A stretch of 64,000 bases of DNA from [Ruminococcus] torques ATCC 27756 (GTDB lineage: Bacteria; Bacillota; Clostridia; Lachnospirales; Lachnospiraceae). The stretch covers positions 1 to 64,000 of the forward strand of contig NZ_DS264367.1 in assembly GCF_000153925.1 (NCBI RefSeq), in the 5' to 3' direction. The notes under the pieces were generated by a model. It saw only the letters and a program-made list of their open reading frames with translations. It searched no databases and had not been told where the DNA came from. Each line of letters opens with the position of its first letter. Position 1 is the stretch's first letter. Shown here in pieces: positions 35,657 through 44,643 of the stretch. Made by a program: the position numbers and the translations under genes.

Positions 35657-36979
35657 TTAGAATACAACCGCTCCTATAAGAAGTGCGACTACTACTGATA
35701 CGACCGTACATACAAGCCCCGGTATCATATAGCTGTGGTTCAATACAAATTTACCGATCTTCGTTGTTCCCGCCGAGTCGAATGCAAGAGCTGCAACACA
35801 CTGTCCCGAAGCCGGAATAAAATAGTTAGATGAACATGCGATCCAACCTGCCACGATTACGTTTGCCGGAAGTCCTAAAGCGATTCCGATCGGAATCATG
35901 ATCATTGTTGTCGAAGACTGACTCGTTGTGATCGCACCTACGATAAATACCGCTACAATGAAAATCCACGGATACTTATTTGTCAGCGCCGACATATTGT
36001 CTGTAATAAATGACGACTGATCTCCGATAAATGTATTTACAAGCCAGCACAGACCAAACGCCAGAACAACCGCAAACATACCTGTTCTAAATACCGGCTG
36101 ATCAAGAACTTTGTTGCTGTCCAGTTTTGTAAGAAGGATCATAGCCGCCGCAGCTACGAGCATAAAGATTTCGATTACTGTCGTAAGCGGAAGTTTGCTT
36201 CCGTCTGCCAGCGTCGGAACTAAACCGCTGACTGCGCCGAGAAGAACGATTCCCACCATGGCAATGAGGAAGATCGTAACGGAAATTTTTGCTTCTTTGC
36301 TGACTTTTTTCTCTTCTTTTACTTTCTTGGAGAAATCCTCGATCAATCCTGCCTCAACACGAGCCTGAAATTCAGGATCATCTGCAAGCTCTTTGCCTTT
36401 CTTAATTACTGCGATTGCCGCAATGACTGTTCCGATCAATGTAGCCGGAACACAAACAATAAGTAATGTGAAGATATTTACTTTCGTATAATTTGTTGCC
36501 TCTGCCATGAAAGCGAGGATTCCGACTGTTGCCGCTGAAATCGGACACGCTGTGATCGCCTGCTGTGAAGAAACGATCGATGCGGAAATCGGTCTTTCCG
36601 GACGAACGCCTGTCTCAATGGCAATTTCGTTGATAACCGGAAGAAGACTGTAAACGATATGACCTGTACCACACATAAATGTAAAGATATATGCTACAAC
36701 CGGAGCCAGTACCGTAATCATTTTCGGGTTCTTTCTCAGGATTTTCTCCGCTATGCGGACGAGGTAATCCAAACCTCCGCAAGCCTGCATTGTTGCCGCC
36801 GCACAAATAACTGCTATCATGATCAAAATTACTGTGATCGGCGGATCAGAAGGAGTAACATGGAGAATAAATGTCATAATAAACATTCCGATTCCTCCTG
36901 CCATCGCAAGGAACGTACCTCCCACACGAACTCCGATAAAAATGATCGCCAAAACGATAATCAATTCTATCCAAAACAT
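35657..36979 (-). CDS. Dcu-family anaerobic C4-dicarboxylate-type transporter
   Basis: A 440-residue protein with about 11 membrane helices that aligns with DcuA/DcuB: ELIIVLAIIFIGVRVGG, MQACGGLDYLVRIAEKILRKNPK, the GTGHIVYSLLPVI and TACPISAATVG blocks, and the C-terminal GTTKIGKFVLNHSYMIPG. Dcu carriers move aspartate, fumarate or succinate. Salmonella FraA, the fructose-asparagine carrier, also belongs to a Dcu-type family, so here the substrate may be a glycated acidic amino acid (inference from the FrlB/C/D-like neighbours). It is the first gene of the operon, with an operator-rich promoter upstream. Confidence 0.88.
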   Translation of the reverse strand: MFWIELIIVLAIIFIGVRVGGTFLAMAGGIGMFIMTFILHVTPSDPPITVILIMIAVICAAATMQACGGLDYLVRIAEKILRKNPKMITVLAPVVAYIFTFMCGTGHIVYSLLPVINEIAIETGVRPERPISASIVSSQQAITACPISAATVGILAFMAEATNYTKVNIFTLLIVCVPATLIGTVIAAIAVIKKGKELADDPEFQARVEAGLIEDFSKKVKEEKKVSKEAKISVTIFLIAMVGIVLLGAVSGLVPTLADGSKLPLTTVIEIFMLVAAAAMILLTKLDSNKVLDQPVFRTGMFAVVLAFGLCWLVNTFIGDQSSFITDNMSALTNKYPWIFIVAVFIVGAITTSQSSTTMIMIPIGIALGLPANVIVAGWIACSSNYFIPASGQCVAALAFDSAGTTKIGKFVLNHSYMIPGLVCTVVSVVVALLIGAVVF

Positions 36980-37080
36980 AAGCTAACCTCCTAAATCACT
37001 CTTTAGTTTACCCTCATTTTGAGTTTTCCTTTTAAAGAACTATGCGCATATTCTTTAACTCTACAAACCAATCCAGTGCA

Positions 37081-37125
37081 TTGTATTCTTTTGTATCGTT
37101 CTGTATTGTTTTGTATCTGATACAA
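37081..37125. promoter_or_regulatory. 10-bp operator array (TTGTATYGTT repeats ending in a palindrome)
   Basis: Four consecutive 10-bp repeats start at 37081, 37091, 37101 and 37111 with consensus TTGTATYGTT; the last is part of a perfect 15-bp palindrome TTGTATCTGATACAA (37111-37125). The array lies just downstream of the -10 of the transporter operon, a place where a bound repressor would block transcription. The divergent GntR-type regulator is the natural candidate. Confidence 0.65.
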
Positions 37126-37153
37126 TAGTATATTTGTTTTGTTGTTTTGTCAA
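37125..37153 (-). promoter_or_regulatory. promoter of the Dcu/FrlC/BtpA operon
   Basis: On the minus strand TTGACA (37148-37153), 17-bp spacer, TACTAT (37125-37130), or TATACT two bases nearer. The perfect -35 and the operator directly downstream support it. Confidence 0.65.
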
Positions 37154-37301
37154 TTTATTTTTGCAACTTTGTGTATTTTATATGAATATTAATTACATTT
37201 TTGTGCATGATGCTGTATTTCTATTATTTTGTATTATTTATATGTATTACCTATATTTTCCAATTTTTTTCATACCATAAGCATTACTATTCGCCCAATT
37301 T

Positions 37302-37334
37302 AAAAGAAGCCCGCACACTGTGCAGACTCCTTTT
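37302..37334 (-). terminator. terminator of the SIS deglycase gene
   Basis: Stem with GCACA/TGTGC core extended by AAAAG/CTTTT arms with mismatches, followed on the minus strand by CTTCTTTTAAATT. It lies 57 nt past the SIS-domain gene and separates it from the transporter operon. Confidence 0.6.
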
Positions 37335-37390
37335 ATAAAATAAGTTATATCGCTTAATTGGTCATAAATAATTTGTTTTTATATCCGTTT

Positions 37391-38401
37391 TTAATACTCT
37401 ACTTTCCACATATAGCGGCGTGTTGCAAGCGGGTGCTCACGTTTTGTCGCAAGAGCATGGTTGTAGATCGGGTATACATTGTTAAACAAAGCATGATTAA
37501 AGTAATCGACAACAGATGCGTCGATTGTTGACAGTCCCAGTTCTTTTGCGTCGAGAACTTCAATACGTTTTGCGTATTTCTTAAGGAATGTAAGAGCTCT
37601 TTCATCTAATTCTCTCGTTGTTCCTTCTGAAATCTGGATCATAAACGGGCGGTTTGCATCTGTGATCTCAAATGGACCGTGGAAATACTCTCCTGTATGA
37701 ATGCTGCTTGAATCAAGCCACTGCATTTCCATAAAAATACAGATACTTTCCATATAAGCAGCTCCGTAAGAAGCGCCGCTTCCCATTGTGTAGATTACCG
37801 AATCATTCTTATATTCTTCTGCAAAAGCTTCCGCTCTTTCTGCTACATGTTTGCGGGCATTTTTAATAATGTTGCTGATCATGCCAAGTCCTTCATAAAA
37901 CTTTTCATAGTTCTCATAGCCTTCTGTCTGCGCTAACAGTTCAACAGCTACGAGCAGCGCGCACTGTGTTTTTTCTCCTGCATAATCGATGTCTCCCGCA
38001 AGGTGATCCAAACTTGCATCAAATGTATAACGAATAATGTAATCTCCGAACTCAATGATCTCAGATTCTTCAAGCCATGTAAGGATAATAACTGCGGCGC
38101 CTTTTTCTTTTCCGAGTTTTGCCGCCTGAATCGTCTCAGGTGTATTTCCTTTATGACATGCCAGACATATGATTGAGTTTTCTCCGAAATCCTTCGGTGT
38201 ACTATGAACAAACTCGTTACTGTTGATCCATGCTGAACGAAGTACCTGCGCCTCTCTTTCCATAAATGTCTTTGCCGGATAAAGCGCTCCCAGAGAACCT
38301 CCGCATCCTACGAAATAAATATTTTTTACTCCGCCTTTTTCTTTTTTGTTTTCGATAATTTCCGCAATGATTTTCTTAATATCTGTACTTACATATGACA
38401 T
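37391..38401 (-). CDS. SIS-domain protein, FrlB-like fructosamine-6-phosphate deglycase
   Basis: A 336-residue protein with two SIS (sugar isomerase) domains: NIYFVGCGGSLGALYPAK in the first and IYTMGSGASYGAAYMESI in the second; GEYFHGPFEI holds the usual catalytic Glu/His region. The ending RRYMWKVEY parallels the FrlB ending. FrlB cleaves phosphorylated Amadori compounds to glucose-6-phosphate and the amino acid. The gene is divergent from a GntR regulator, with TGTATTACA sites between them, one just ahead of its start codon. Confidence 0.87.
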   Translation of the reverse strand: MSYVSTDIKKIIAEIIENKKEKGGVKNIYFVGCGGSLGALYPAKTFMEREAQVLRSAWINSNEFVHSTPKDFGENSIICLACHKGNTPETIQAAKLGKEKGAAVIILTWLEESEIIEFGDYIIRYTFDASLDHLAGDIDYAGEKTQCALLVAVELLAQTEGYENYEKFYEGLGMISNIIKNARKHVAERAEAFAEEYKNDSVIYTMGSGASYGAAYMESICIFMEMQWLDSSSIHTGEYFHGPFEITDANRPFMIQISEGTTRELDERALTFLKKYAKRIEVLDAKELGLSTIDASVVDYFNHALFNNVYPIYNHALATKREHPLATRRYMWKVEY

Positions 38402-38410
38402 TGTATTACA
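38402..38410. promoter_or_regulatory. GntR-type operator TGTATTACA at SIS gene start
   Basis: TGTATTACA lies between the AAGGAG and the start codon of the SIS gene. It matches the style of HutC/GntR half-palindromic sites and is repeated at 38450-38458 and, with one change, at 38521-38529. Confidence 0.5.
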
Positions 38411-38449
38411 TCTCCTTCTTGTTGTGTATTTCTTTGTTTCTAACCAGAG

Positions 38450-38477
38450 TGTAATACAATATAATACTTATTGTCAA
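38450..38477 (-). promoter_or_regulatory. SIS gene promoter with overlapping operator
   Basis: TTGACA (complement of 38472-38477) with TATTAC about 15 bp downstream; the operator TGTAATACA (38450-38458) overlaps the -10 region, as expected for repression. Confidence 0.5.
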
Positions 38478-38502
38478 TATATAATTTATTTTCTATTTAT
38501 TA

Positions 38503-38531
38503 TATACATTTTTATGCAAATGTATTATAAT
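38503..38531 (+). promoter_or_regulatory. promoter of the GntR regulator with overlapping site
   Basis: TATACA, 17-bp spacer, TATAAT (38526-38531). TGTATTATA (38521-38529) overlaps the -10, suggesting autoregulation. Confidence 0.5.
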
Positions 38532-38564
38532 GTGAACAGTAATACTTTATACGGGAGGTTGTTT

Positions 38565-39275
38565 ATGGAATTAAATAATACGATTGCAACGCCACTATAC
38601 AAACAATTAGAAGAAAAGCTTCAGCATGAGATCGAGACAGGCGAACGCCCTGCCGGAAGCCGCCTCCCCACAGAAAACGAACTAAGCGAAACTTACCATG
38701 TAAGCAGAGTTACTGTTCGGAAAGCGCTTGCCGGATTATCCGAATTAGGATATCTCGACCGCAAATCAGGAAAAGGAACTTTTGTCGCAGAAAAGAAGCT
38801 CCACCGCAGTATAACGGAAGTCATCAGCTTTACTGATATGTGCCGTATGATGAACGCCACTGCCGGAGCAAAAACGATCAAAATCGCATTAGAAGAGCCT
38901 TCCGAACGTGAAATAAAAGAAATGTCTTTAAAACCCGGAGAGAAAATACTTGTATTGGAAAGAATCAGATATATGGATGATGAGCCGGTAATTATCGAAC
39001 TCAACAAATTTCCCGAATCATTTTCCTTCCTGTTCGGCGAAGACTTAAACGATACTTCTTTGTTTGAAGTTCTGAAAAAACATAATATTATTTTAGATCA
39101 CTCACGAAAAACTTTAGATATCATCTTCGCTTCTCCTCAGGAAGCAAAGGCGCTTAATATTAATAAAGGTTATCCGCTTCTTCGGATCAAAAGCACGATC
39201 CACGATGTTGAGAACACGATTACAAACTTATGTCAGCAGTTATGTATCGGTGATAAATTTACTTTTATTGTCTGA
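38565..39275 (+). CDS. GntR/HutC-family transcriptional regulator (FrlR/FraR-like)
   Basis: A 236-residue regulator. The winged helix (PLYKQLEEKLQHEIETGERPAGSRLPTENELSETYHVSRVTVRKALAGL) is followed by a UTRA ligand-binding domain (from about residue 85) as in HutC-type sugar-phosphate sensors. The ATG at 38565 follows GGGAGG (38553-38558); a longer open frame upstream is only AT-rich sequence. It is divergent from the FrlB-like gene and probably controls that gene and the transporter operon through TGTAT-containing sites. Confidence 0.92.
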   Translation: MELNNTIATPLYKQLEEKLQHEIETGERPAGSRLPTENELSETYHVSRVTVRKALAGLSELGYLDRKSGKGTFVAEKKLHRSITEVISFTDMCRMMNATAGAKTIKIALEEPSEREIKEMSLKPGEKILVLERIRYMDDEPVIIELNKFPESFSFLFGEDLNDTSLFEVLKKHNIILDHSRKTLDIIFASPQEAKALNINKGYPLLRIKSTIHDVENTITNLCQQLCIGDKFTFIV

Positions 39276-39297
39276 CTTTACATTTGGACATTTAATT

Positions 39298-39356
39298 ATG
39301 CTCCCCATTAAACAGTTCTTATCATAAAAATCTGTTTGATGAGGAGCATTTTTTAA
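39298..39356 (+). terminator. rho-independent terminator of the GntR gene
   Basis: A long stem (ATGCTCC / GGAGCAT with further pairing AACAG/CTGTT) followed by TTTTTT, 23 nt past the regulator stop. It may also serve the convergent acetyltransferase gene. Confidence 0.8.
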
Positions 39357-39433
39357 CTTATGTCTGATTTCTATTTACACTTTACACTTGGACTTCCGCA
39401 TTTGTACACTATGCTTACACTCTATGACTGTAC

Positions 39434-40024
39434 TTACGTTCTGTCCCAACATTTCTTTTTATCTTCTTCCGTAATCGGACGGATCACCTTACATGGATTT
39501 CCTACAGCCACGCTGTCCGAAGGAATATCTTTCACGACTACGCTTCCTGCGCCGATCACTACGTTGCTTCCTATCGTTACTCCGGGCATCACCTGTACAC
39601 CTGCGCCAAACCATACGTTATTTCCTACTTTAATTGGATATGCATATTCCAGACCCCGATTCCTCCTCTCGAAATCAATCGGATGTCCCGATGTATGGAA
39701 TCCGCAATTCGGAGCAACGAACACATTATCCCCGAAAGAAACTCCGCCTGCATCAAGCACAACCAATCCGTGATTTGCATAAAAGTTTTCACCTGCCGAT
39801 ATACAATATCCGTAATCGCACCAAAAGTCAGGTTCAATGTGAATTTTTTCTCCCGTTTTTCCCAGGATCTTTTTTATTAACCGACTTCTTTTTTCCGTCT
39901 CTTTTATCGGCAGATGATTATATTCCTGACATAACGCCTTACACTCTATTCTTTCCCTTTCCAATTCAGAGTCATAATTTGCATCATATAGTTTTTGAGA
40001 CTGCATTTTTTCTTTTTCCGTCAT
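39434..40024 (-). CDS. maltose/galactoside O-acetyltransferase-type (LbH) acetyltransferase
   Basis: A 196-residue left-handed beta-helix acetyltransferase of the Maa/LacA group. The N-terminal maltose acetyltransferase helices (MQSQKLYDANYDSELERERIECK) precede hexapeptide repeats; the catalytic His is in CGFHTSGHP and the C-terminal GNPCKVIRPIT is typical. It transfers acetyl from acetyl-CoA to a sugar. It stands alone, convergent with the GntR regulator. Confidence 0.88.
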   Translation of the reverse strand: MTEKEKMQSQKLYDANYDSELERERIECKALCQEYNHLPIKETEKRSRLIKKILGKTGEKIHIEPDFWCDYGYCISAGENFYANHGLVVLDAGGVSFGDNVFVAPNCGFHTSGHPIDFERRNRGLEYAYPIKVGNNVWFGAGVQVMPGVTIGSNVVIGAGSVVVKDIPSDSVAVGNPCKVIRPITEEDKKKCWDRT

Positions 40025-40117
40025 TACCTTCTTCTCCTTCCCATCGCTGTAAAAATTATAGCTGTTTTTATATTCGATGTCTATCGCCCCTGTGAAAAAT
40101 AGGGTGAATATTTTTCT

Positions 40118-40243
40118 CTATATCTCCTCTATGTAAATATTGATCGCAAGATGTATAAACGTATGATATTCCCGCAGATCGACGCCGGTAATCTCTTCAA
40201 TTTTATTGATTCGATATAAAAACGAATTACGATGGATATGCAG
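40118..40243 (-). pseudogene. PucR/CdaR-type regulator, C-terminal HTH remnant
   Basis: A 41-codon open stretch between stops encodes LHIHRNSFLYRINKIEEITG and a short end, which is the C-terminal helix-turn-helix of PucR/CdaR-family regulators. Nothing of the upstream domains is left; the ABC-F gene lies directly upstream. It is a gene remnant marking a past replacement. Confidence 0.7.
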
Positions 40244-40264
40244 TTATTTAATGGCCTTTCATTT

Positions 40265-41725
40265 TCACAATGTAATCACTTTAGCATCAATCTCCTTTTG
40301 AAAAGTAACATCATGCTCCACGAGAAGCATTGCAGGAGAAAACTGCCTGATCAGCTGCTCGATCTGGATTCTTGAATACACATCGATATAGTTTAACGGT
40401 TCATCCCATACATATAAATGCGCCGGTTCACAAAGACTTTTGGCAATCAATACTTTCTTCTTCTGCCCTGCCGAAAAATCTTTCATATCCTTTTCAAACT
40501 GCACACGTTCAAAATCCATTTTCCTCAATATCGCTTTAAACAGACTTTCATCTATTTTATGAACCTTAGCAAACTCGGTCAATGTTCCTTTTAAATGTGA
40601 CGTATCCTGCGGAACATAAGAAATGACAAGTCCTGATCCACTCGTAACAGTTCCGGTATGTTCGATCGGATATTTTAAAAGCAATTTCAATAAACTGCTT
40701 TTTCCGCTTCCGTTTTTTCCTTGAATAAGAATACGCTCACCCCGGCATATCTGAAATGTAACCGCATCACACACTTGATTTCCTTCATAAATAACCGCTA
40801 CATCAGAAAAAGATACCAGTTTTTCACTATGATACATAAGCGGAGTTATTTTCAACATTTCTGCATATTCTGCATTATTAAGCAGTTTTGATTTTTCTTC
40901 GGCTGCTCTTTCTTTTCTTGCCTCGGCATTTTTAGATCTTTTCATCATCTTTGCCGCTTTATGCCCTACATACCCTTTATCCGCCGCGCCTCTCTTTGAC
41001 GACTCCACCTTATCAGACCATACTTTTGCCTGCCTTGCAGATTCTTTCATCCGACGAATATCTTTCTTCAAACTTTCATTTCTGTTTATCTCAAAATTCT
41101 GCCTCTTCTTAAAGTTCTCCATCCAAGAAGAAAAATTTCCGCTTTGTATTTCTATATTTGATCTGTTTAATGACAAAATGTGATCCACACACTCGTCCAG
41201 AAGATAACGGTCATGTGAAACAAGGATAAATCCCCTTTTCCTTTTCAGATAATCTGCCATCTGTCTGCGCCCTTCCACATCTAAATGATTTGTAGGTTCA
41301 TCGATCAACAGAAAATGCTCTTCTTTTAAAAAGAGCGCCGCAAGAAGCGCCTTCGTCTGCTCCCCGTTTGACATTGTTTCAAACGGCCTCCATAACACTT
41401 CAGACTCTATTCCAAGGTAGGACAGTTCTCTTATTAATTCCCATTGCCGGGCATTCGGACATACTTGACGCAAAATATCTTCTGTCATCTGCGTTTTATC
41501 CGAAACAGGAAATGGAAAATAATCAAACGTAACAGCGCCTGTTATTTTTCCTCTATACTCATACTCTCCAAGAAGAAGTTTCAGCAAAGTTGTTTTTCCT
41601 CTTCCGTTTCTTCCTACAAGTCCGAGTTTCCATTCTGTATCAATCTGAAAACTCACATTTTCAAAAACAGGATCAAAACTTGAAGGATATGAAAACGTAA
41701 TATTTTCAACACGGATCATCGACAT
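40265..41725 (-). CDS. ABC-F ATPase, Lsa-like ribosomal protection type
   Basis: A 486-residue protein with two ABC domains and no membrane segment. Walker A motifs GRNGRGKTT and GKNGSGKSS, signatures MSNGEQ and FSAGQ, and Walker B FLLIDEPTNHLD and LYVWDEPLNYID are present; the basic linker (KRQNFEINRNESLKKDIRRMK) lies between them. The overall form (SFDPVFENVSFQIDTEWKLGLVGRNGRGK) resembles Lsa-type proteins that protect ribosomes from lincosamides, streptogramin A and pleuromutilins; activity here is not proven. The start at 41725 follows GGAGGAGG; an upstream in-frame extension is ruled out by that site. A transcription attenuator precedes it. Confidence 0.85.
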   Translation of the reverse strand: MSMIRVENITFSYPSSFDPVFENVSFQIDTEWKLGLVGRNGRGKTTLLKLLLGEYEYRGKITGAVTFDYFPFPVSDKTQMTEDILRQVCPNARQWELIRELSYLGIESEVLWRPFETMSNGEQTKALLAALFLKEEHFLLIDEPTNHLDVEGRRQMADYLKRKRGFILVSHDRYLLDECVDHILSLNRSNIEIQSGNFSSWMENFKKRQNFEINRNESLKKDIRRMKESARQAKVWSDKVESSKRGAADKGYVGHKAAKMMKRSKNAEARKERAAEEKSKLLNNAEYAEMLKITPLMYHSEKLVSFSDVAVIYEGNQVCDAVTFQICRGERILIQGKNGSGKSSLLKLLLKYPIEHTGTVTSGSGLVISYVPQDTSHLKGTLTEFAKVHKIDESLFKAILRKMDFERVQFEKDMKDFSAGQKKKVLIAKSLCEPAHLYVWDEPLNYIDVYSRIQIEQLIRQFSPAMLLVEHDVTFQKEIDAKVITL

Positions 41726-41829
41726 AATAAATTCCTCCTCCGTTTTACAATCTATCTGCCGCACAGAATCACCGGAAGCGGCCGGCAAGATCCCGGACAG
41801 GTCCGGACTTTGTCTTGTCGACATCAAAA

Positions 41830-41857
41830 AGGCTTTTTTGCATACGCAAAAAAGCCT
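41830..41857 (-). terminator. attenuator hairpin in ABC-F leader
   Basis: Perfect 12-bp stem AGGCTTTTTTGC/GCAAAAAAGCCT with loop ATAC, followed on the minus strand by TTTTT. It lies between the promoter and the start of the ABC-F gene, so it must be passed for expression. Confidence 0.8.
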
Positions 41858-41883
41858 CTCATCACCATGTTCAGATACATTGA

Positions 41884-41987
41884 CGCAAAATATCCGTCAA
41901 TTCATATAACAAATACGGTGGAAGATAATCTAATTTAAGCGTACACAAAAGGAGCTGACTCTTGCAGCAACCAATCACAATTTTGCG
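41884..41987 (-). promoter_or_regulatory. alternative pairing segments of the ABC-F leader
   Basis: CGCAAAAT (RNA sense, complement of 41980-41987) can pair with ATTTTGCG (complement of 41884-41891) or with TTTTTTGC of the terminator. A further stem TTGACG/CGTCAA involves the second segment. Such mutually exclusive pairs are the usual basis of attenuation. Confidence 0.55.
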
Positions 41988-42003
41988 TTTTACTTAAAAT
42001 AAA

Positions 42004-42018
42004 TTATCTGTTAATCAT
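42004..42018 (-). CDS. short leader peptide (MINR) of ABC-F gene
   Basis: A four-codon reading frame with AGGTGGG four bases upstream, located between the promoter and the pairing segments. Upstream peptides whose translation stalls with antibiotic often control ABC-F genes. In-frame sequence after the stop also stays open for 22 codons, so the true leader could be different. Confidence 0.4.
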   Translation of the reverse strand: MINR

Positions 42019-42061
42019 TTTCCCACCTTACGCAATAGCGCCCTCTCTGTTTATTAACTAG

Positions 42062-42090
42062 AGTTTAAACACAATCATTTACTTTGTCAA
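42062..42090 (-). promoter_or_regulatory. promoter of ABC-F gene
   Basis: TTGACA (complement of 42085-42090), 17-bp spacer, TAAACT (42062-42067). The transcript would carry a leader of about 330 nt before the ABC-F start. Confidence 0.6.
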
Positions 42091-42102
42091 GTCACAGATC
42101 AC

Positions 42103-42190
42103 TCAAAGCGCAGACCACTGCCGAATAAAAATACTTGTCGGGCCATCCGCACCGCCGATAATCGATACTGCCTGTTCTGTACAGTATTTC
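42103..42190 (-). pseudogene. remnant resembling Na+-translocating decarboxylase beta motif
   Basis: An open stretch encodes EQAVSIIGGADGPTSIFI and then stops. SIIGGADGPTSIF is the signature seen at the start of sodium-pumping decarboxylase beta subunits and related small lipoproteins. No other part is present. Confidence 0.4.
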
Positions 42191-42192
42191 GA

Positions 42193-42807
42193 CTAAAACT
42201 CCAAACTATCTGCGTTCAAAAGGAAATACTTCATTCCCATAATGACAAACCCTTCATCATTTCGCCAAGGCTTCTTGCTGCCATTTACAATGACAATTTT
42301 CTTGAAAGGGTCTGGAATATTACGCAGAGAATTGAACTCTTGCATTTGCTTTTCTTCGGAAGTCATGTCGTATGCAACTTGGATGTAATATCTCTGGTTT
42401 CCCTGATTTACCACAAAATTAACCTCCAACTGCTTACGGACACGCCTACCCGATTTATCCTTATCGAATACCTCCACGACACCCACATCAACATTGTAAC
42501 CACGGATCAACAGCTCGTTATAAACAATGTTTTCCATAATATGAGTAGACTCCTGCTGTCTGAAATTCAAACGAGCATTTCTCAGCCCCAGATCAGCAAA
42601 GTAGTATTTCAGATTTGCACCGATATACTTTCTACCCTTAATATCGTATCGACTTGCCTTGGAAATCAAAAAGGCATCTGCTAAATAGTCGATATGATTA
42701 GAGATTGTTTTATTGGAATAAATCATCTGGCGCTCACCGGCAAAGGTATTAGCAATCTTTGAGGGATTCATCGGTGCTCCGATTGCAGATGCAAGCACAA
42801 TGTGCAT
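42193..42807 (-). pseudogene. 5'-truncated AAA/DUF4143 ATP-binding protein
   Basis: The 204 residues match, almost residue for residue, the C-terminal half of the intact protein at 50125-51378 (shared LASAIGAP.NP.KIANTF through KPWRNDEGFVIMGMKYFLLNA). The Walker A/B half is missing, and the new first residues (MHIV) do not belong to the family. It is a gene remnant, probably left by recombination between copies of a mobile element. Confidence 0.85.
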
Positions 42808-42871
42808 TCACACATTTTTATGTAATGCAATTAAATAATCTCACAAACTCCAGCCAGTACAGGTCTGACAA

Positions 42872-42955
42872 TCAATGGATCGCAAGCCCTGCCTGTGTAT
42901 AATGACATTTCTCGCGAAGCGCCTTAATCACTGCTCCTGTAACATGTTGACTCAT
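42872..42955 (-). pseudogene. XRE-family regulator, N-terminal remnant
   Basis: A 27-residue frame MSQHVTGAVIKALREKCHYT.. with a strong AGGAGG upstream matches the start of XRE helix-turn-helix regulators and stops after the first helix. The rest of the gene is lost. An intact palindrome at 43002-43022 lies upstream. Confidence 0.65.
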
Positions 42956-43001
42956 CTATTCGTACCTCCTATAGTCACATCATACGCCACAGGAAAATTT
43001 T

Positions 43002-43022
43002 TTCTACTTACGAAAAGTAGAA
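43002..43022. promoter_or_regulatory. palindrome upstream of XRE remnant
   Basis: Perfect 8-bp arms TTCTACTT/AAGTAGAA with a 5-bp centre, 47 bp before the remnant start. It looks like the operator of the lost regulator. Confidence 0.5.
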
Positions 43023-43125
43023 TAATTTTTACGGTTACTAATGTGTAAATCATCCCCGGTACAGACTAAATCTTATACTCCCGGTAATGTTCCCATTGCC
43101 AAATCTGCATCTTTATTTTCCGATC

Positions 43126-44607
<1,482 letters not shown>

Positions 44608-44643
44608 CTAAATCTCCTTTTCTTCTTGTTTTATTTTTATTTC

